From Blautia liquoris (GTDB taxonomy: Bacteria > Bacillota > Clostridia > Lachnospirales > Lachnospiraceae), in NCBI RefSeq assembly GCF_015159595.1, contig NZ_CP063304.1, positions 1-64,000 on the forward strand: a stretch of DNA of 64,000 nucleotides, read 5' to 3'. Under the pieces are notes generated by a model, which saw only the letters and a list, made by a program, of their open reading frames with translations, had not been told where the DNA came from and did not search any database. Position 1 is the first letter of the stretch, and each line of letters starts with the position of its first letter. A program made the translations under genes and the position numbers. Of the stretch, positions 25,586 through 34,652 are shown piece after piece.

Positions 25586-26050
25586 ATGAACGCCGAAAAA
25601 GAAAAGATGTACCAGTTACTGATCAGACAGCAGGAAGAGCTGCTTTCATATGAAGATCACTGGATCTCCATATTGGCGAATTCATCGGCACTTCTGAATG
25701 AAACACTTAGAAATTCTGTTTTTACCGGGTACTATTTGTTTGATGGTGAAAAACTTTTTCTAGGTCCGTTTCAGGGAAAAGTTTCCTGCACTTCAATTCA
25801 GCTTGGACGGGGAGTCTGCGGGGCAGCAGCTAAGAACAAAGAAACTTTGATTGTTGACGATGTCAGAGAATACGATAATTATATTTCCTGTGATTCGGCG
25901 GCGGCGTCTGAGATTGTCGTACCGATGTGTAGCGATGATAAACTTCTCGGTGTACTCGATATCGACAGTAGTAAAGTGAAAGAGTATGATGATTTGGATA
26001 AAAAATATCTGGAGAATTATATAGAAATAATAATAAGGGGATATGAATGA
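25586..26050 (+). CDS. msrC: Free methionine-(R)-sulfoxide reductase (GAF domain)
   Basis: The 154-residue GAF-fold enzyme reduces free Met-(R)-sulfoxide. The three cysteines used in catalysis and resolution are present: C68 (GKVSCTSI), C78 (GRGVCGAAA) and C102 (YISCDSAAASEIVVPM), and the surrounding pattern is that of fRMsr rather than a signalling GAF domain. AGGAGG precedes the ATG. A long repeat element abuts its stop. Confidence 0.93.
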   Translation: MNAEKEKMYQLLIRQQEELLSYEDHWISILANSSALLNETLRNSVFTGYYLFDGEKLFLGPFQGKVSCTSIQLGRGVCGAAAKNKETLIVDDVREYDNYISCDSAAASEIVVPMCSDDKLLGVLDIDSSKVKEYDDLDKKYLENYIEIIIRGYE

Positions 26051-26251
26051 TACCAGGGTCAAAAGGTCCTGCGTTTCATGCTTGCATGAAAAAGCATGAC
26101 CTTGAGACCCGAACAAAAATGAGAAAGCAACCCGATTAGGGTGTATTTCGAATGTTTGTAGGGTGCTGAACATCCAGTGGATGTTCGTTTAGCACCGACC
26201 GGAGCGGAGCGAAGATACGTGAGCACAAAGTGCGGAGTAATCCGTGTATCA
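26048..26251. repeat. Long palindromic-end repeat element, copy B (204 bp)
   Basis: Ends TGATAC (26048) and GTATCA (to 26251). It is the inverted, nearly identical counterpart of copy C at 49445-49648, both 204 bp. Internal features include a GAACATCC/GGATGTTC hairpin and CATGCTT...AAGCATG. The reading frame through it is open in both copies but the differences change amino acids freely, so I regard it as non-coding. Confidence 0.85.
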
Positions 26252-26257
26252 TATGAA

Positions 26258-26300
26258 TGATACCAGAATCCAAAACGTATGCTTGTAATCCGTGGTATCA
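26258..26300. repeat. Short palindromic repeat, copy 4
   Basis: 43 bp from TGATACCAG to AATCCGTGGTATCA, only 6 bp from long copy B. Extended ends GAATGATACCA and TGGTATCATTC form an 11-bp inverted repeat. Confidence 0.8.
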
Positions 26301-26314
26301 TTCAATTATTGTCT

Positions 26315-28510
26315 TTATAATGAAGGTATCAGTAATTTATCAAGATCCATCTGTCGCCCTGCGGTGACAGATATGGATCTTTTTATTTTTCCATAAACCA
26401 GATTAATTTCCTGCGTTTGAGATGAAATTAAAGTTCCATGTATGAGCTTGCCATCTGACCATGCGAGACTGATTTGGATGCCTCCTGGTGCGCGAAGTCC
26501 TGAAACACTTCCGGATTTCCACTTTTTGGGAAGAGCGGGAAACAACACAATGCGGTCCTCATCGGCCTGCATGAGCATCTCTGCAATTGCAGCAGTGGCG
26601 CCCAAATTCCCGTCAATTTGAAATACAGCACCCTCCCCTCTAGGGTGGCTGTCCATCAGATTGGGAAATGTGGATTGTCGCCAGAGTTTTTCCAGATTTT
26701 CGAGTGCTTTTTTTCCATTTCCCAGACGAGCGTAAAAATTGACAATCCAGGCACAGCTCCAGCCGGTGTGACCTCCGCCATAATGAAGGCGGCGTTCTAA
26801 TGTTTTCTCTGCAGCAATGGATAACTCCGGAGTCTTATCCGGTGTGATCTGATGAGATGGGTGCAGTGCATATAGTTGTGAGATGTGTCTATGACCGGGT
26901 TCTGCCTCGTCGTAATCTTCTCTCCATTCCATAATCTGTCCATGTTTTCCGATTTTTGTAGGGGGAAGCAAATTCAGTATTTCTCTTGTCCTTTTTGTAT
27001 CATCATCTTCGATATTAAAAACATTGGAAGCTTTTAGATAATCATTCAGCAGATCTTTTAAAATCTGTGTATCTATAGAAGAACCGGCACATACACGGCC
27101 CTTTGTTCCATCAGGAAGAATATATGTATTTTCCGGGGATACCGAAGGGCAGGTGACCATATCTCCGTGATCTTCAATCAGAAAGTCATGAAAGAAGAGA
27201 ACAGTATCTTTTAAAAAAGGGTACATTTTTTTCAGAAAATCAATATCACCGCTGTATGTATAATGTGTCCAGATATGTGTGGCAAGCCATGCACCCCCCA
27301 TGACCCAGTAGGTAGCCGGAACATAGAGATCTTGTGGTGCACAGTCACCCCAGATGTCCGTATTATGGTGCGCAGCGAAACCTCTGCAGTGGTACATCTC
27401 CTTTGCTACCATTTTTCCGTTATCCCACATACGCAGCAGATGGTCAAACAAAGGGAGATGGCATTCCGATAAACCGCATATCTCAGCAGGCCAGTAGTTC
27501 ATCTCTGTATTGATATTGATGGTAAACTTGGAATCCCAAGCCGGAACATAGGAATCATTCCAGATGCCTTGCAGATTTGCCGGAAGACTTCCTGGACGAC
27601 TGCAGGAGATCAAAAGATATCTTCCAAACTGGAAATATGTTTCTGCAAAAGAATTCTCTTCTCCGTCAAGATGCAGAGATACCTGATGATAGAGTCTCTG
27701 ATAATCTTTCTGATGTTTCTGCCTGATACAGGTAAAACCGTCATGGGATGCATAATTCAGTTTTTTTACGGCAAATGTCTTATAGTCTTCGGCATAGAAA
27801 GAAGTTTCACAGCTTAAATATAAAGTGACTTCAGTGGCATCTCTTACAAGAAGGTGTTCTCCAAGGGTTTTAACACTGCCGTCTGTCACATCTGCTCTCA
27901 AAGCGGTAAAAAAGGAAATGCCTTTTTCTCCTAAAGATCCGTCCATAAAGATTGTACGATTGTCGAGTTTACCGGCATGGTCATAAAAACGGTTCCTGCG
28001 TAAAATAGCGTCAAAAGAGATTGTCCCTTCATCAGCCTTCAAGTGGAAAGAGAGTATTCCATGTGGATAAGATGCCAGATATTCTTTGCAGATGTGGAAT
28101 GATTTATTATCACTTTGAAGCTGATATGATTCGGTCACCTTTCCATTCTCCAGATCAAGCATGCGTCCATAATCTGATAGATAGCCACCCTGGTTGTAAT
28201 AGGTCAGCTCTATATTCCCGAGTGTCTGGTAGGGACGCTGGCTCTGCGGGATCCCCGACAGAGTGTAAGTCATCAGTTTCTCAGCTTCCGGAATCTTTCC
28301 CTCCAATATCAGGCCGCGAATCTCATTCAAATGTCCCTTTGCCTCCGGATTGATTCGATTTATAGATGAACCATACCAGATACTGTCCTGATTCAGTTGA
28401 ATCACTTCTTTTTCCTGACCGCCGAATATCATGGCCCCCAGGCGGCCATTTCCGATTGGAAGTGCCTCCTCCCAGCGATCGGCAGGTTTTTCAAAACAGA
28501 TAGAATTCAT
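26315..28510 (-). CDS. GH95 family glycoside hydrolase (alpha-L-fucosidase/galactosidase type)
   Basis: A 731-residue protein with the GH95 N-terminal beta domain (EALPIGNGRLGAMIFGG, LNQDSIWYG) and an (alpha/alpha)6 barrel holding INTEMNYWPAEICGL, SVSPENTYILPDG, DTQILKDL and GGGHTGWSCAWIVNFYARL. GH95 enzymes act on alpha-1,2-fucosyl linkages of mucin or milk glycans and some on plant alpha-L-galactosides. The expected catalytic Glu is probably in SPENTY. No signal peptide is visible, so it is probably cytoplasmic. Slightly shorter than many GH95 members. It stands alone, without a transporter. A gut lifestyle is an inference from this. Confidence 0.92.
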   Translation of the reverse strand: MNSICFEKPADRWEEALPIGNGRLGAMIFGGQEKEVIQLNQDSIWYGSSINRINPEAKGHLNEIRGLILEGKIPEAEKLMTYTLSGIPQSQRPYQTLGNIELTYYNQGGYLSDYGRMLDLENGKVTESYQLQSDNKSFHICKEYLASYPHGILSFHLKADEGTISFDAILRRNRFYDHAGKLDNRTIFMDGSLGEKGISFFTALRADVTDGSVKTLGEHLLVRDATEVTLYLSCETSFYAEDYKTFAVKKLNYASHDGFTCIRQKHQKDYQRLYHQVSLHLDGEENSFAETYFQFGRYLLISCSRPGSLPANLQGIWNDSYVPAWDSKFTININTEMNYWPAEICGLSECHLPLFDHLLRMWDNGKMVAKEMYHCRGFAAHHNTDIWGDCAPQDLYVPATYWVMGGAWLATHIWTHYTYSGDIDFLKKMYPFLKDTVLFFHDFLIEDHGDMVTCPSVSPENTYILPDGTKGRVCAGSSIDTQILKDLLNDYLKASNVFNIEDDDTKRTREILNLLPPTKIGKHGQIMEWREDYDEAEPGHRHISQLYALHPSHQITPDKTPELSIAAEKTLERRLHYGGGHTGWSCAWIVNFYARLGNGKKALENLEKLWRQSTFPNLMDSHPRGEGAVFQIDGNLGATAAIAEMLMQADEDRIVLFPALPKKWKSGSVSGLRAPGGIQISLAWSDGKLIHGTLISSQTQEINLVYGKIKRSISVTAGRQMDLDKLLIPSL

Positions 28511-28630
28511 GAATTTTCTCCCTTTTAGTCGTATAGATATTCGTTATAAGTGACAGGCATCTTATGCCTTTGCTATGTCAAAACTATCGTATCATAAATA
28601 AACAAAAAAAGAAATAATAACAAAAAAGAC

Positions 28631-28659
28631 TTGAAAAAGAACAGACGTTCTGATACAAT
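28631..28659 (+). promoter_or_regulatory. Promoter with LexA-type (SOS) operator in its spacer
   Basis: TTGAAA (28631-28636), a 17-nt spacer and TACAAT (28654-28659) form a good promoter. In the spacer, GAACAGACGTTC (28639-28650) exactly matches the Firmicute LexA/Cheo-box pattern GAAC-N4-GTTC, with A and T flanks extending the palindrome (AGAAC...GTTCT). Position between -35 and -10 is where a repressor would block transcription. LexA binding is inferred. Confidence 0.7.
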
Positions 28660-28708
28660 AAAAAACATAAGTTCGGAACATTAGTTTGTATCAAAGGAGG
28701 AATTATAA

Positions 28709-28798
28709 ATGGGAAAGAATATGGTTAATGTCGTAGGGACAGGACTGCTGATGACATTCGTAATGGTAGGGATGTTTGTACTGCTTTGTGTTGCGTGA
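28709..28798 (+). CDS. 29-residue hydrophobic peptide under an SOS-type promoter
   Basis: A very short ORF starting MGKNMVNVVGTG with one hydrophobic helix (about 6-29, containing MTFVMVGMFVLLC) and ending Cys-Val-Ala. The ribosome site AAAGGAGG (28693-28700) is excellent, 8 nt before ATG. It is the only gene between a LexA-box promoter and its own terminator. This fits a small membrane peptide made after DNA damage, comparable in size and setup to TisB or to small SOS division inhibitors, but I recognise no homologue. A truncated OadG-like fragment is an alternative. Function unknown. Confidence 0.65.
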   Translation: MGKNMVNVVGTGLLMTFVMVGMFVLLCVA

Positions 28799-28829
28799 AG
28801 AGAAAAATATAATGTTTTATTGTTGATAG

Positions 28830-28878
28830 AAAGAAGCCGATAAGTTTGAAATCACAGTTCATCTTATGGGCTTCTTTT
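28830..28878 (+). terminator. Terminator of the 29-residue peptide unit
   Basis: AAAGAAGCC-GATAAG (28830-28844) pairs with CTTAT-GGGCTTCTTT (28863-28877), followed by T. It isolates the mini-gene from the fab operon. Confidence 0.8.
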
Positions 28879-28891
28879 AAATACTTGTACT

Positions 28892-28930
28892 TGACAAACA
28901 GTTTTGATATGATATAATTTGAAAGTCAAA
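28892..28930 (+). promoter_or_regulatory. fab operon promoter with FabT-like operator
   Basis: TTGACA (28892-28897), a 16-nt spacer and TATAAT (28914-28919). Overlapping the end of the -10 is TTGAAAGTCAA, an inverted repeat TTGA-N3-TCAA that resembles the FabT site (TTTGA-N3-TCAAA) with one outer mismatch. A FabT-type MarR regulator is encoded at the other end of this gene set, supporting the assignment. Confidence 0.65.
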
Positions 28931-28963
28931 GTATTTTAGAATAAAAGCAAATGGAGCCAAGAT

Positions 28964-29929
28964 ATGGTAGGAAAAATATGTGGAACTGGTTCTTATGCGC
29001 CTGCTCTGGTCTGGAGTAATAATAAGTTGGCCGAAATGGTGGATACGAGTGATGAGTGGATCAGGGAACGCACAGGAATAGCCAGAAGGCATGTGATTTC
29101 CGGGATAGAAGATGCAGCCTATATGGCAGCACAGGCAGCGCAGGAGGCTCTGAAGAGTGCAGGTATGAGGTCCAAAGAAATTGACCTGATCTTAGTTGCA
29201 ACGATGTCATCGGAAGGGATTATGCCATGTACAGCCTGTGAGGTGCAAGGAAAAATTGGAGCTGATCGGGCCACTTGTTTTGATATGAATGCTGCATGCA
29301 CCGGATTTCTCTATGCACTTAATACAGCACAGGCATATCTGGGTCAGGGGATCTACCGCACTGCGATTGTTATAGGTGTGGAGAGTCTTTCCAATCAGTT
29401 AAACTGGAAAGATCGTTCTACATGCATTCTCTTTGGCGACGGAGCGGGTGCTGTGGTTTTAAAAGCGCAGGACAGTGGAAGATATGCTCAGGTTACACAT
29501 TCTGACGGTACAAGAGGCGAAGTTTTGACATGCAGCAGTAGAAATCAGATTCGTTTTGAAGAAAATCCAAAAGATCAATCAACGTATATGCAGATGGATG
29601 GTGGAGAAGTCTTCAAATTTGCTGTATCAAAGGTTCCGGAAGTCATACGGGAACTGTTAAGACAAGAGAAACTGTCAGCCGATGATATTGATTATTATAT
29701 TCTTCATCAGGCAAATGAACGGATTGTGCGGCTGGCTGCCAAACGTTTGAAACTGGGTATGGATAAGTTTCCAATGAATATGGAAGAGTACGGAAATACT
29801 TCGTCTGCCAGTATCCCGATTCTGCTGGATGAACTGAATAAGAAAGAGATATTTCATAATGGCGACCAAATTGTTATATCCGGATTTGGCGGAGGGCTTA
29901 CATATGGTGCCAGTCTCATGGAATGGTAA
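28964..29929 (+). CDS. fabH: Beta-ketoacyl-ACP synthase III
   Basis: FabH starts fatty-acid synthesis by condensing acyl-CoA with malonyl-ACP. The 321-residue thiolase-fold protein has the catalytic triad: C112 in NAACTGFLYAL, His in ILHQANERIVR and Asn in YGNTSSASIP. It is the first gene of the fatty-acid operon, just after the promoter. A GGAGCC-type ribosome site precedes ATG. Confidence 0.97.
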   Translation: MVGKICGTGSYAPALVWSNNKLAEMVDTSDEWIRERTGIARRHVISGIEDAAYMAAQAAQEALKSAGMRSKEIDLILVATMSSEGIMPCTACEVQGKIGADRATCFDMNAACTGFLYALNTAQAYLGQGIYRTAIVIGVESLSNQLNWKDRSTCILFGDGAGAVVLKAQDSGRYAQVTHSDGTRGEVLTCSSRNQIRFEENPKDQSTYMQMDGGEVFKFAVSKVPEVIRELLRQEKLSADDIDYYILHQANERIVRLAAKRLKLGMDKFPMNMEEYGNTSSASIPILLDELNKKEIFHNGDQIVISGFGGGLTYGASLMEW

Positions 29930-29956
29930 ACAATCATGAAACTATTATTTATTTCA

Positions 29957-30002
29957 GATACCACGGATTGTTACGCACTGCGTGCTTTTCAAGATGGTAT
30001 CC
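29957..30002. repeat. Short palindromic repeat, copy 5 (fabH-acpP gap), inverted
   Basis: About 46 bp, GATACCACGGATTGTTACGC to AAGATGGTATCC. It is in the opposite orientation to copies 1, 2 and 4 (CACGGATTG is the complement of CAATCCGTG). It lies inside the operon, between fabH and acpP. Confidence 0.7.
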
Positions 30003-30021
30003 ATACAAAAAGGAGATTGCT

Positions 30022-30246
30022 ATGTTAGAAAAAATTAAAGAAATTGTTGCAGATTCATTAGGTGTGGAAGTTGATACTTTAAAATCGGAAACTTCTTTTA
30101 AGGATGATCTTGGCGCGGACTCACTTGATTTGTTCGAACTTGTGATGGCTTTGGAGGAAGAGTTTAATGTGGAAATTCCAACGGATGATCTGGAGAAAAT
30201 TCAGACAATTGGTGATATTGAGACTTACATTCAGAAACTGCAGTAA
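30022..30246 (+). CDS. acpP: Acyl carrier protein
   Basis: ACP carries the growing acyl chain on a phosphopantetheine arm. The 74-residue acidic protein has the attachment serine S34 in the motif GADSLDLFELVMALEEEF. ATG 30022 has AAGGAG 8 nt upstream; the frame is open further upstream but runs through the repeat and was trimmed. Confidence 0.97.
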   Translation: MLEKIKEIVADSLGVEVDTLKSETSFKDDLGADSLDLFELVMALEEEFNVEIPTDDLEKIQTIGDIETYIQKLQ

Positions 30247-30268
30247 ATAATGATACAGGAGGCACTTT

Positions 30269-31207
30269 ATGAAAACGAAAATCACCGAATTACTTGGAAT
30301 CGAATATCCAATCATCCAAGGAGGAATGGCCTGGGTAGCTGAATACCATCTGGCAGCAGCTGTGTCCAATGCCAAAGGACTGGGACTGATCGGAGCGGCC
30401 AGTGCACCGGGATCGTGGGTACAAGAGCAGATCAGAGAGGCAAAGAAGCTGACAGATAAACCTTTCGGCGTCAATATTATGCTGATGAGTCCTTATGCTG
30501 ATGAAGTGGCGGATATTATTGTAAAAGAGGGTGTCAAAGTAGTTACCACCGGAGCTGGCAATCCCGAAAAGTATATGAAGATGTGGAAAGATGCAGGGGT
30601 GAAGGTGATTCCGGTTGTTGCTTCTGTCGCATTGGCGAAAAGGATGCAGCGCCTTGGTGCTGATGCGGTTGTGGCTGAAGGGTGCGAATCGGGAGGTCAT
30701 ATTGGAGAGACGACGACGATGGTTCTGGTCCCTCAGGTTGCACAGGCTGTGGATATACCGGTGATTGCTGCGGGTGGTATTGCGGACGGAAGGGGCATTG
30801 CGGCTGCGTTTATGCTGGGAGCCAGAGGTGTTCAGATGGGAACCCGCTTTGTCGTGACAAAAGAATCCCAGGTTCACGACAACTTCAAAAAACAGATTAT
30901 AAGAGCCAAGGACATTGATACTAAGGTTACGGGACGATCCACGGGGCATCCGGTGAGGGCACTTCGAAATCAGATGACAAAGGAATATCTGAAGAAAGAA
31001 GACGAAGGAGCCCCATTCGAGGAACTTGAACTACTGGCACTTGGCGGCCTTAGAAGAGCTGTCGTGGAAGGAGATGTCAAGACAGGAAGTCTGATGTCCG
31101 GGCAAAGTGCAGGTTTGGTAAACACCGAACTATCCTGTGAAGAACTGATACAGGAACTTGTGGGAGAAACCGATGCATTGATGAAAGGAACGGATCTTTA
31201 TGAGTAA
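30269..31207 (+). CDS. fabK: Enoyl-ACP reductase II (FabK)
   Basis: An FMN-dependent, TIM-barrel enoyl-ACP reductase of 312 residues, performing the last reduction of each elongation cycle. Marks: IIQGGMAWVAEYHLAAAVSNAKGLGLIG at the start in segments, VVAEGCESGGHIGE with the catalytic-region His, and AAGGIADGRGIAAAFMLGA for FMN phosphate binding. The FabK type is usually insensitive to triclosan. Its stop overlaps the fabD start (ATGAGTAA). Confidence 0.95.
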   Translation: MKTKITELLGIEYPIIQGGMAWVAEYHLAAAVSNAKGLGLIGAASAPGSWVQEQIREAKKLTDKPFGVNIMLMSPYADEVADIIVKEGVKVVTTGAGNPEKYMKMWKDAGVKVIPVVASVALAKRMQRLGADAVVAEGCESGGHIGETTTMVLVPQVAQAVDIPVIAAGGIADGRGIAAAFMLGARGVQMGTRFVVTKESQVHDNFKKQIIRAKDIDTKVTGRSTGHPVRALRNQMTKEYLKKEDEGAPFEELELLALGGLRRAVVEGDVKTGSLMSGQSAGLVNTELSCEELIQELVGETDALMKGTDLYE

Positions 31208-32120
31208 GTTGGCATTTCTATTTCCAGGACAGGGGGCACAAAAAACTGGAATGGGAAAAGACTTCTATGACAATTATCAGTCGGCCAGACAGGTATTTGA
31301 CGATGCGAGTCAGTGGCTCAATCTGGATATGAAGGAACTCATATTTGAGAAAAATGAAAAATTGGATGCCACACAGTATACACAGGCGGCCCTCGTTGTC
31401 ACCTGTCTTGCGATGGAAAAGGTTCTTGCTGATCAAGGGGTCTGTCCGGATGTGACGGCAGGTTTAAGTCTTGGTGAATACTGTGCAATTCAAGTTGCCG
31501 GAGGTATCAGTCTGAAAAATGCCGTCACGACAGTCCGAAAAAGAGGAATACTGATGGAAGAAGCGTATCCTTCTGGTAAGGGTTCTATGGCAGCGGTTAT
31601 TGGACTGTCAGCAGATGAGGTGAAGGATATCCTTAAGGATGAAAATAATGTGAGTATTGCAAATTATAACTGTCCGGGACAGATTGTGATCACCGGTATA
31701 AAAACAGAGGTTGAAAAAGCTTCTGTGAGGCTAAAAGAAGCTGGAGCGAGAAGAGTTCTGCCACTGAATGTGAGCGGCCCCTTCCACAGTCCGATGATGG
31801 AAGAGGCAGGGATAAAACTAAAAAAAGTGTTGGATGAGGTCGAAGTGGATAGACTTGAGATTCCCTATGTTACGAATGTCACAGCAAAGTATGTGACGGA
31901 CGAATGTCAGATTAAAGATCTATTATCACGACAGATTTCATCTTCTGTGCTTTGGCAGCAAAGTATTGAGAATATGATTTCAAAAGGCGTGGATACCTTT
32001 GTAGAGATAGGACCAGGTAAAACATTAACTGGCTTTATGAGAAAAATCAACCGTGATGTGAAGATGTATCATATTCAAAATATCGAAGAAATGGAACAGA
32101 CTGTTACATCACTGAAATAA
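31200..32120 (+). CDS. fabD: Malonyl-CoA:ACP transacylase
   Basis: FabD loads malonyl groups onto ACP. The 306-residue protein begins LAFLFPGQGAQ and carries the nucleophile S90 in GLSLGEYCA and the catalytic His in GPFHSPMM. Translationally coupled to fabK by an 8-nt overlap. Confidence 0.97.
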   Translation: MSKLAFLFPGQGAQKTGMGKDFYDNYQSARQVFDDASQWLNLDMKELIFEKNEKLDATQYTQAALVVTCLAMEKVLADQGVCPDVTAGLSLGEYCAIQVAGGISLKNAVTTVRKRGILMEEAYPSGKGSMAAVIGLSADEVKDILKDENNVSIANYNCPGQIVITGIKTEVEKASVRLKEAGARRVLPLNVSGPFHSPMMEEAGIKLKKVLDEVEVDRLEIPYVTNVTAKYVTDECQIKDLLSRQISSSVLWQQSIENMISKGVDTFVEIGPGKTLTGFMRKINRDVKMYHIQNIEEMEQTVTSLK

Positions 32121-32131
32121 AGGAGAAAGTT

Positions 32132-32869
32132 ATGTCTGATGAGAAAGTAGCCGTAGTGACCGGAGCATCACGTGGAATTGGAAGAGCCATAGCCCTGGAA
32201 CTTGCAAGAACCGGTGCAATGGTTGTTGTAAATTATAATGGCTCCAAAGATAAAGCATGTGAAGTAAAAGCAGAGATTGAAGCAGAGGGGGGAAAAGCCC
32301 TGATCATGCCCTGCAATGTGGCAGATGCAAAAGAATGTGAGACATTTTTTAAACAGCTGATCCAGGAACTGGGACGAATTGATATTCTGGTCAATAATGC
32401 AGGAATCACAAAAGACGGACTTCTGATGCGTATGAGTGAAGAAGATTTCAATAAAGTTCTGGACGTAAATCTGAAAGGGACTTTTCACTGTATCCGGCAG
32501 GTATCTCGTCAGATGATCAAACAAAAAAGCGGGAGAATCATCAATCTATCTTCTGTCGTCGGGATTGCGGGAAATGCCGGACAGGCGAATTACAGTGCAT
32601 CAAAAGCCGGGATAATTGGACTTACAAAAACTGCAGCAAAAGAGCTGGCATCCAGAAATATTACTGTGAATGCCATTGCGCCGGGCTTTATCGATACAGA
32701 TATGACAGGGGTATTGACAGAGGGCATAAAAGAAAAGATCATATCGCAGATTCCCCTTGGACAGTTGGGAAAACCAGAGGATGTGGCAAAGGCAGCGGCA
32801 TTTCTCGCATCAAGCGACGCAGGCTATATCACCGGACAGGTTTTATGTGTGGACGGAGGCATGATATAA
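32132..32869 (+). CDS. fabG: 3-oxoacyl-ACP reductase
   Basis: A short-chain dehydrogenase of 245 residues that reduces beta-ketoacyl-ACP with NADPH. It has the cofactor motif TGASRGIGRA, NNAG (residues near 88) and the Ser-Tyr-Lys site in LSSVVGI...NYSASKAG. AAAGGAG precedes ATG. Confidence 0.97.
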   Translation: MSDEKVAVVTGASRGIGRAIALELARTGAMVVVNYNGSKDKACEVKAEIEAEGGKALIMPCNVADAKECETFFKQLIQELGRIDILVNNAGITKDGLLMRMSEEDFNKVLDVNLKGTFHCIRQVSRQMIKQKSGRIINLSSVVGIAGNAGQANYSASKAGIIGLTKTAAKELASRNITVNAIAPGFIDTDMTGVLTEGIKEKIISQIPLGQLGKPEDVAKAAAFLASSDAGYITGQVLCVDGGMI

Positions 32870-32892
32870 TACCCCGATTCTGGGGTGTTATG
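32870..32892 (+). other. Small hairpin between fabG and fabF
   Basis: ATACCCCG and TGGGGTGTTAT form a short stem directly after the fabG stop; no T-run follows. It may adjust mRNA stability or relative expression in the operon. Confidence 0.45.
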
Positions 32893-32915
32893 AAATTGAT
32901 AAAGTGGAGGTTGTT

Positions 32916-34154
32916 ATGAAGAGAAGAGTAGTGGTAACAGGACTTGGGGCGATTACGCCTCTCGGAAATGACGTTAATTCTTTCTGGGATGGAGTTAAGG
33001 CAGGGAAAGTTGGAATCGGGGAGATCACGAAATTTGATACTTCCGACTTTAAAGCAAAGCTTGCGGCAGAAGTGAAAAATTTTAATCCCCGTGAGTACAT
33101 GGATTTTAAGATGGCAAAAAGGATGGAACCGTTCTCCCAATATGCAGTTGCCGCGGCAAAAGAAGCCTTGAGTGATGCCGGCATTGATATGAAAAAGGAA
33201 GATCCTTTTCGGGTTGGAGTTATTGTAGGATCAGGTGTCGGAAGCCTTCAGGCTATGGAGCGGGAAGAACATCGGATGACAGACAAGGGCCCTTCCAGAG
33301 TAGATCCTCTTCTTGTGCCAAGAATGATCACGAATATGGCAGCAGGTAATATTTCGATTGCAACCGGAGCAAGGGGAAAATGTACAAATGTAGTCACTGC
33401 CTGTGCTTCCGGGACTCACTGTATCGGAGATGCATATCGTGCGATTCAATATGGAGACGCCGATGTTATGATAGCGGGCGGTGCTGAGAGTGCTATCTGC
33501 CCAATCGGAATTGCAGGTTTTAGCAGCCTGACAGCACTTTCTGCCAGCGAAGATTCCAGGAGGGCATCAATCCCGTTTGACAAAGATCGTAATGGTTTTG
33601 TGATGGGTGAGGGTGCAGGTGTGGTCATTTTGGAGGATCTAAAACATGCCAGAAATCGAGGTGCCCATATTCTCGCGGAAGTTGTCGGATATGGAGCAAC
33701 GGCGGATGCCTACCATATCACTTCACCGATACCGGATGGAAGCGGGGCAGCGAGAGCGATGGAAGACGCGATGAAAGAGGCAGGTGTGACATCAGATCAG
33801 ATTGAATATATCAATGCCCATGGAACCAGTACCCACCATAACGATTTATTTGAAACAATGGCCGTAAAGTCGGCATTTGGAGAGGATGCGTATCATGTAA
33901 AGATGAATTCTACCAAGTCGATGATAGGACATCTGCTTGGAGCGGCTGGTGGTGTTGAATTTATCGTATGTGTCAAGACGATCCTTGATGGATTTATTCA
34001 TCAGACAATGGGGACCATACAGACGGATGAGGAGTTGGATCTGGATTACGTGATAGGAGCACCCATCAGGCAGGATGTGAGCTATGCGATGAGCAACTCA
34101 CTGGGATTTGGAGGACATAACGCAACTTTATTGATCAGAAGGTACAATGCTTAA
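32916..34154 (+). CDS. fabF: Beta-ketoacyl-ACP synthase II
   Basis: The elongating condensing enzyme, 412 residues from ATG 32916 (GTGGAGG 5 nt upstream; the GTG at 32904 is part of that site). Catalytic triad: C163 in TACASGTHCIG, His in INAHGTSTHHND and His in STKSMIGHLLGAAG. Confidence 0.97.
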   Translation: MKRRVVVTGLGAITPLGNDVNSFWDGVKAGKVGIGEITKFDTSDFKAKLAAEVKNFNPREYMDFKMAKRMEPFSQYAVAAAKEALSDAGIDMKKEDPFRVGVIVGSGVGSLQAMEREEHRMTDKGPSRVDPLLVPRMITNMAAGNISIATGARGKCTNVVTACASGTHCIGDAYRAIQYGDADVMIAGGAESAICPIGIAGFSSLTALSASEDSRRASIPFDKDRNGFVMGEGAGVVILEDLKHARNRGAHILAEVVGYGATADAYHITSPIPDGSGAARAMEDAMKEAGVTSDQIEYINAHGTSTHHNDLFETMAVKSAFGEDAYHVKMNSTKSMIGHLLGAAGGVEFIVCVKTILDGFIHQTMGTIQTDEELDLDYVIGAPIRQDVSYAMSNSLGFGGHNATLLIRRYNA

Positions 34155-34165
34155 AGGAGAACACA

Positions 34166-34633
34166 ATGGAATTTGAAAAAATTATAAAACTGGTAGAATG
34201 TGTATCTGCATCAGGCCTGACTTCTTTTCAGTATGAATCCGGCGGAGAAAAAATTATATTAGAGTGTAAAAATCAGGATAATAGAATGACACCTGTTGGA
34301 AGTACGGTTGTATCAAACATGCCACTTTGGGATTTGCAGGCAAAAGGACAGACTTTACAGTCACAGCCTGTAGTTCCATCGAGGGAGGATGACGAATCCG
34401 GAAATATAGTGAAATCTCCGCTTGTGGGGACCTTTTATTCGGCTTCCTCTGAAGAGGCAGATGATTTCGTCAGTGTCGGAGATCATGTGAAAAAGGGCCA
34501 GATTCTTGCTATTGTTGAGGCCATGAAACTGATGAATGAGATAGAAAGTGATTTCGAAGGGGAAGTTGCGGAGATTTATGTAAAGAATCATGAGGCCGTG
34601 GAATATGGTCAGCCATTGTTTCGTATTGTCTGA
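34166..34633 (+). CDS. accB: Acetyl-CoA carboxylase biotin carboxyl carrier protein
   Basis: The 155-residue BCCP has a mobile Pro/Gln-rich linker (about 40-80) and a biotinyl domain with the biotin lysine K121 in [11 protein letters not shown]. It carries CO2 between AccC and AccDA. Its 3' end runs to 20 nt before fabZ. Confidence 0.97.
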   Translation: MEFEKIIKLVECVSASGLTSFQYESGGEKIILECKNQDNRMTPVGSTVVSNMPLWDLQAKGQTLQSQPVVPSREDDESGNIVKSPLVGTFYSASSEEADDFVSVGDHVKKGQILAIVEAMKLMNEIESDFEGEVAEIYVKNHEAVEYGQPLFRIV

Positions 34634-34652
34634 TCCAGGAAAGGAAAAACTG

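Noticed and set aside
30290-30949. A 219-codon frame antisense to fabK
   Set aside because: The sense strand encodes a complete, well-conserved enzyme; the antisense translation is Cys/His/Ser-rich and has no family character.
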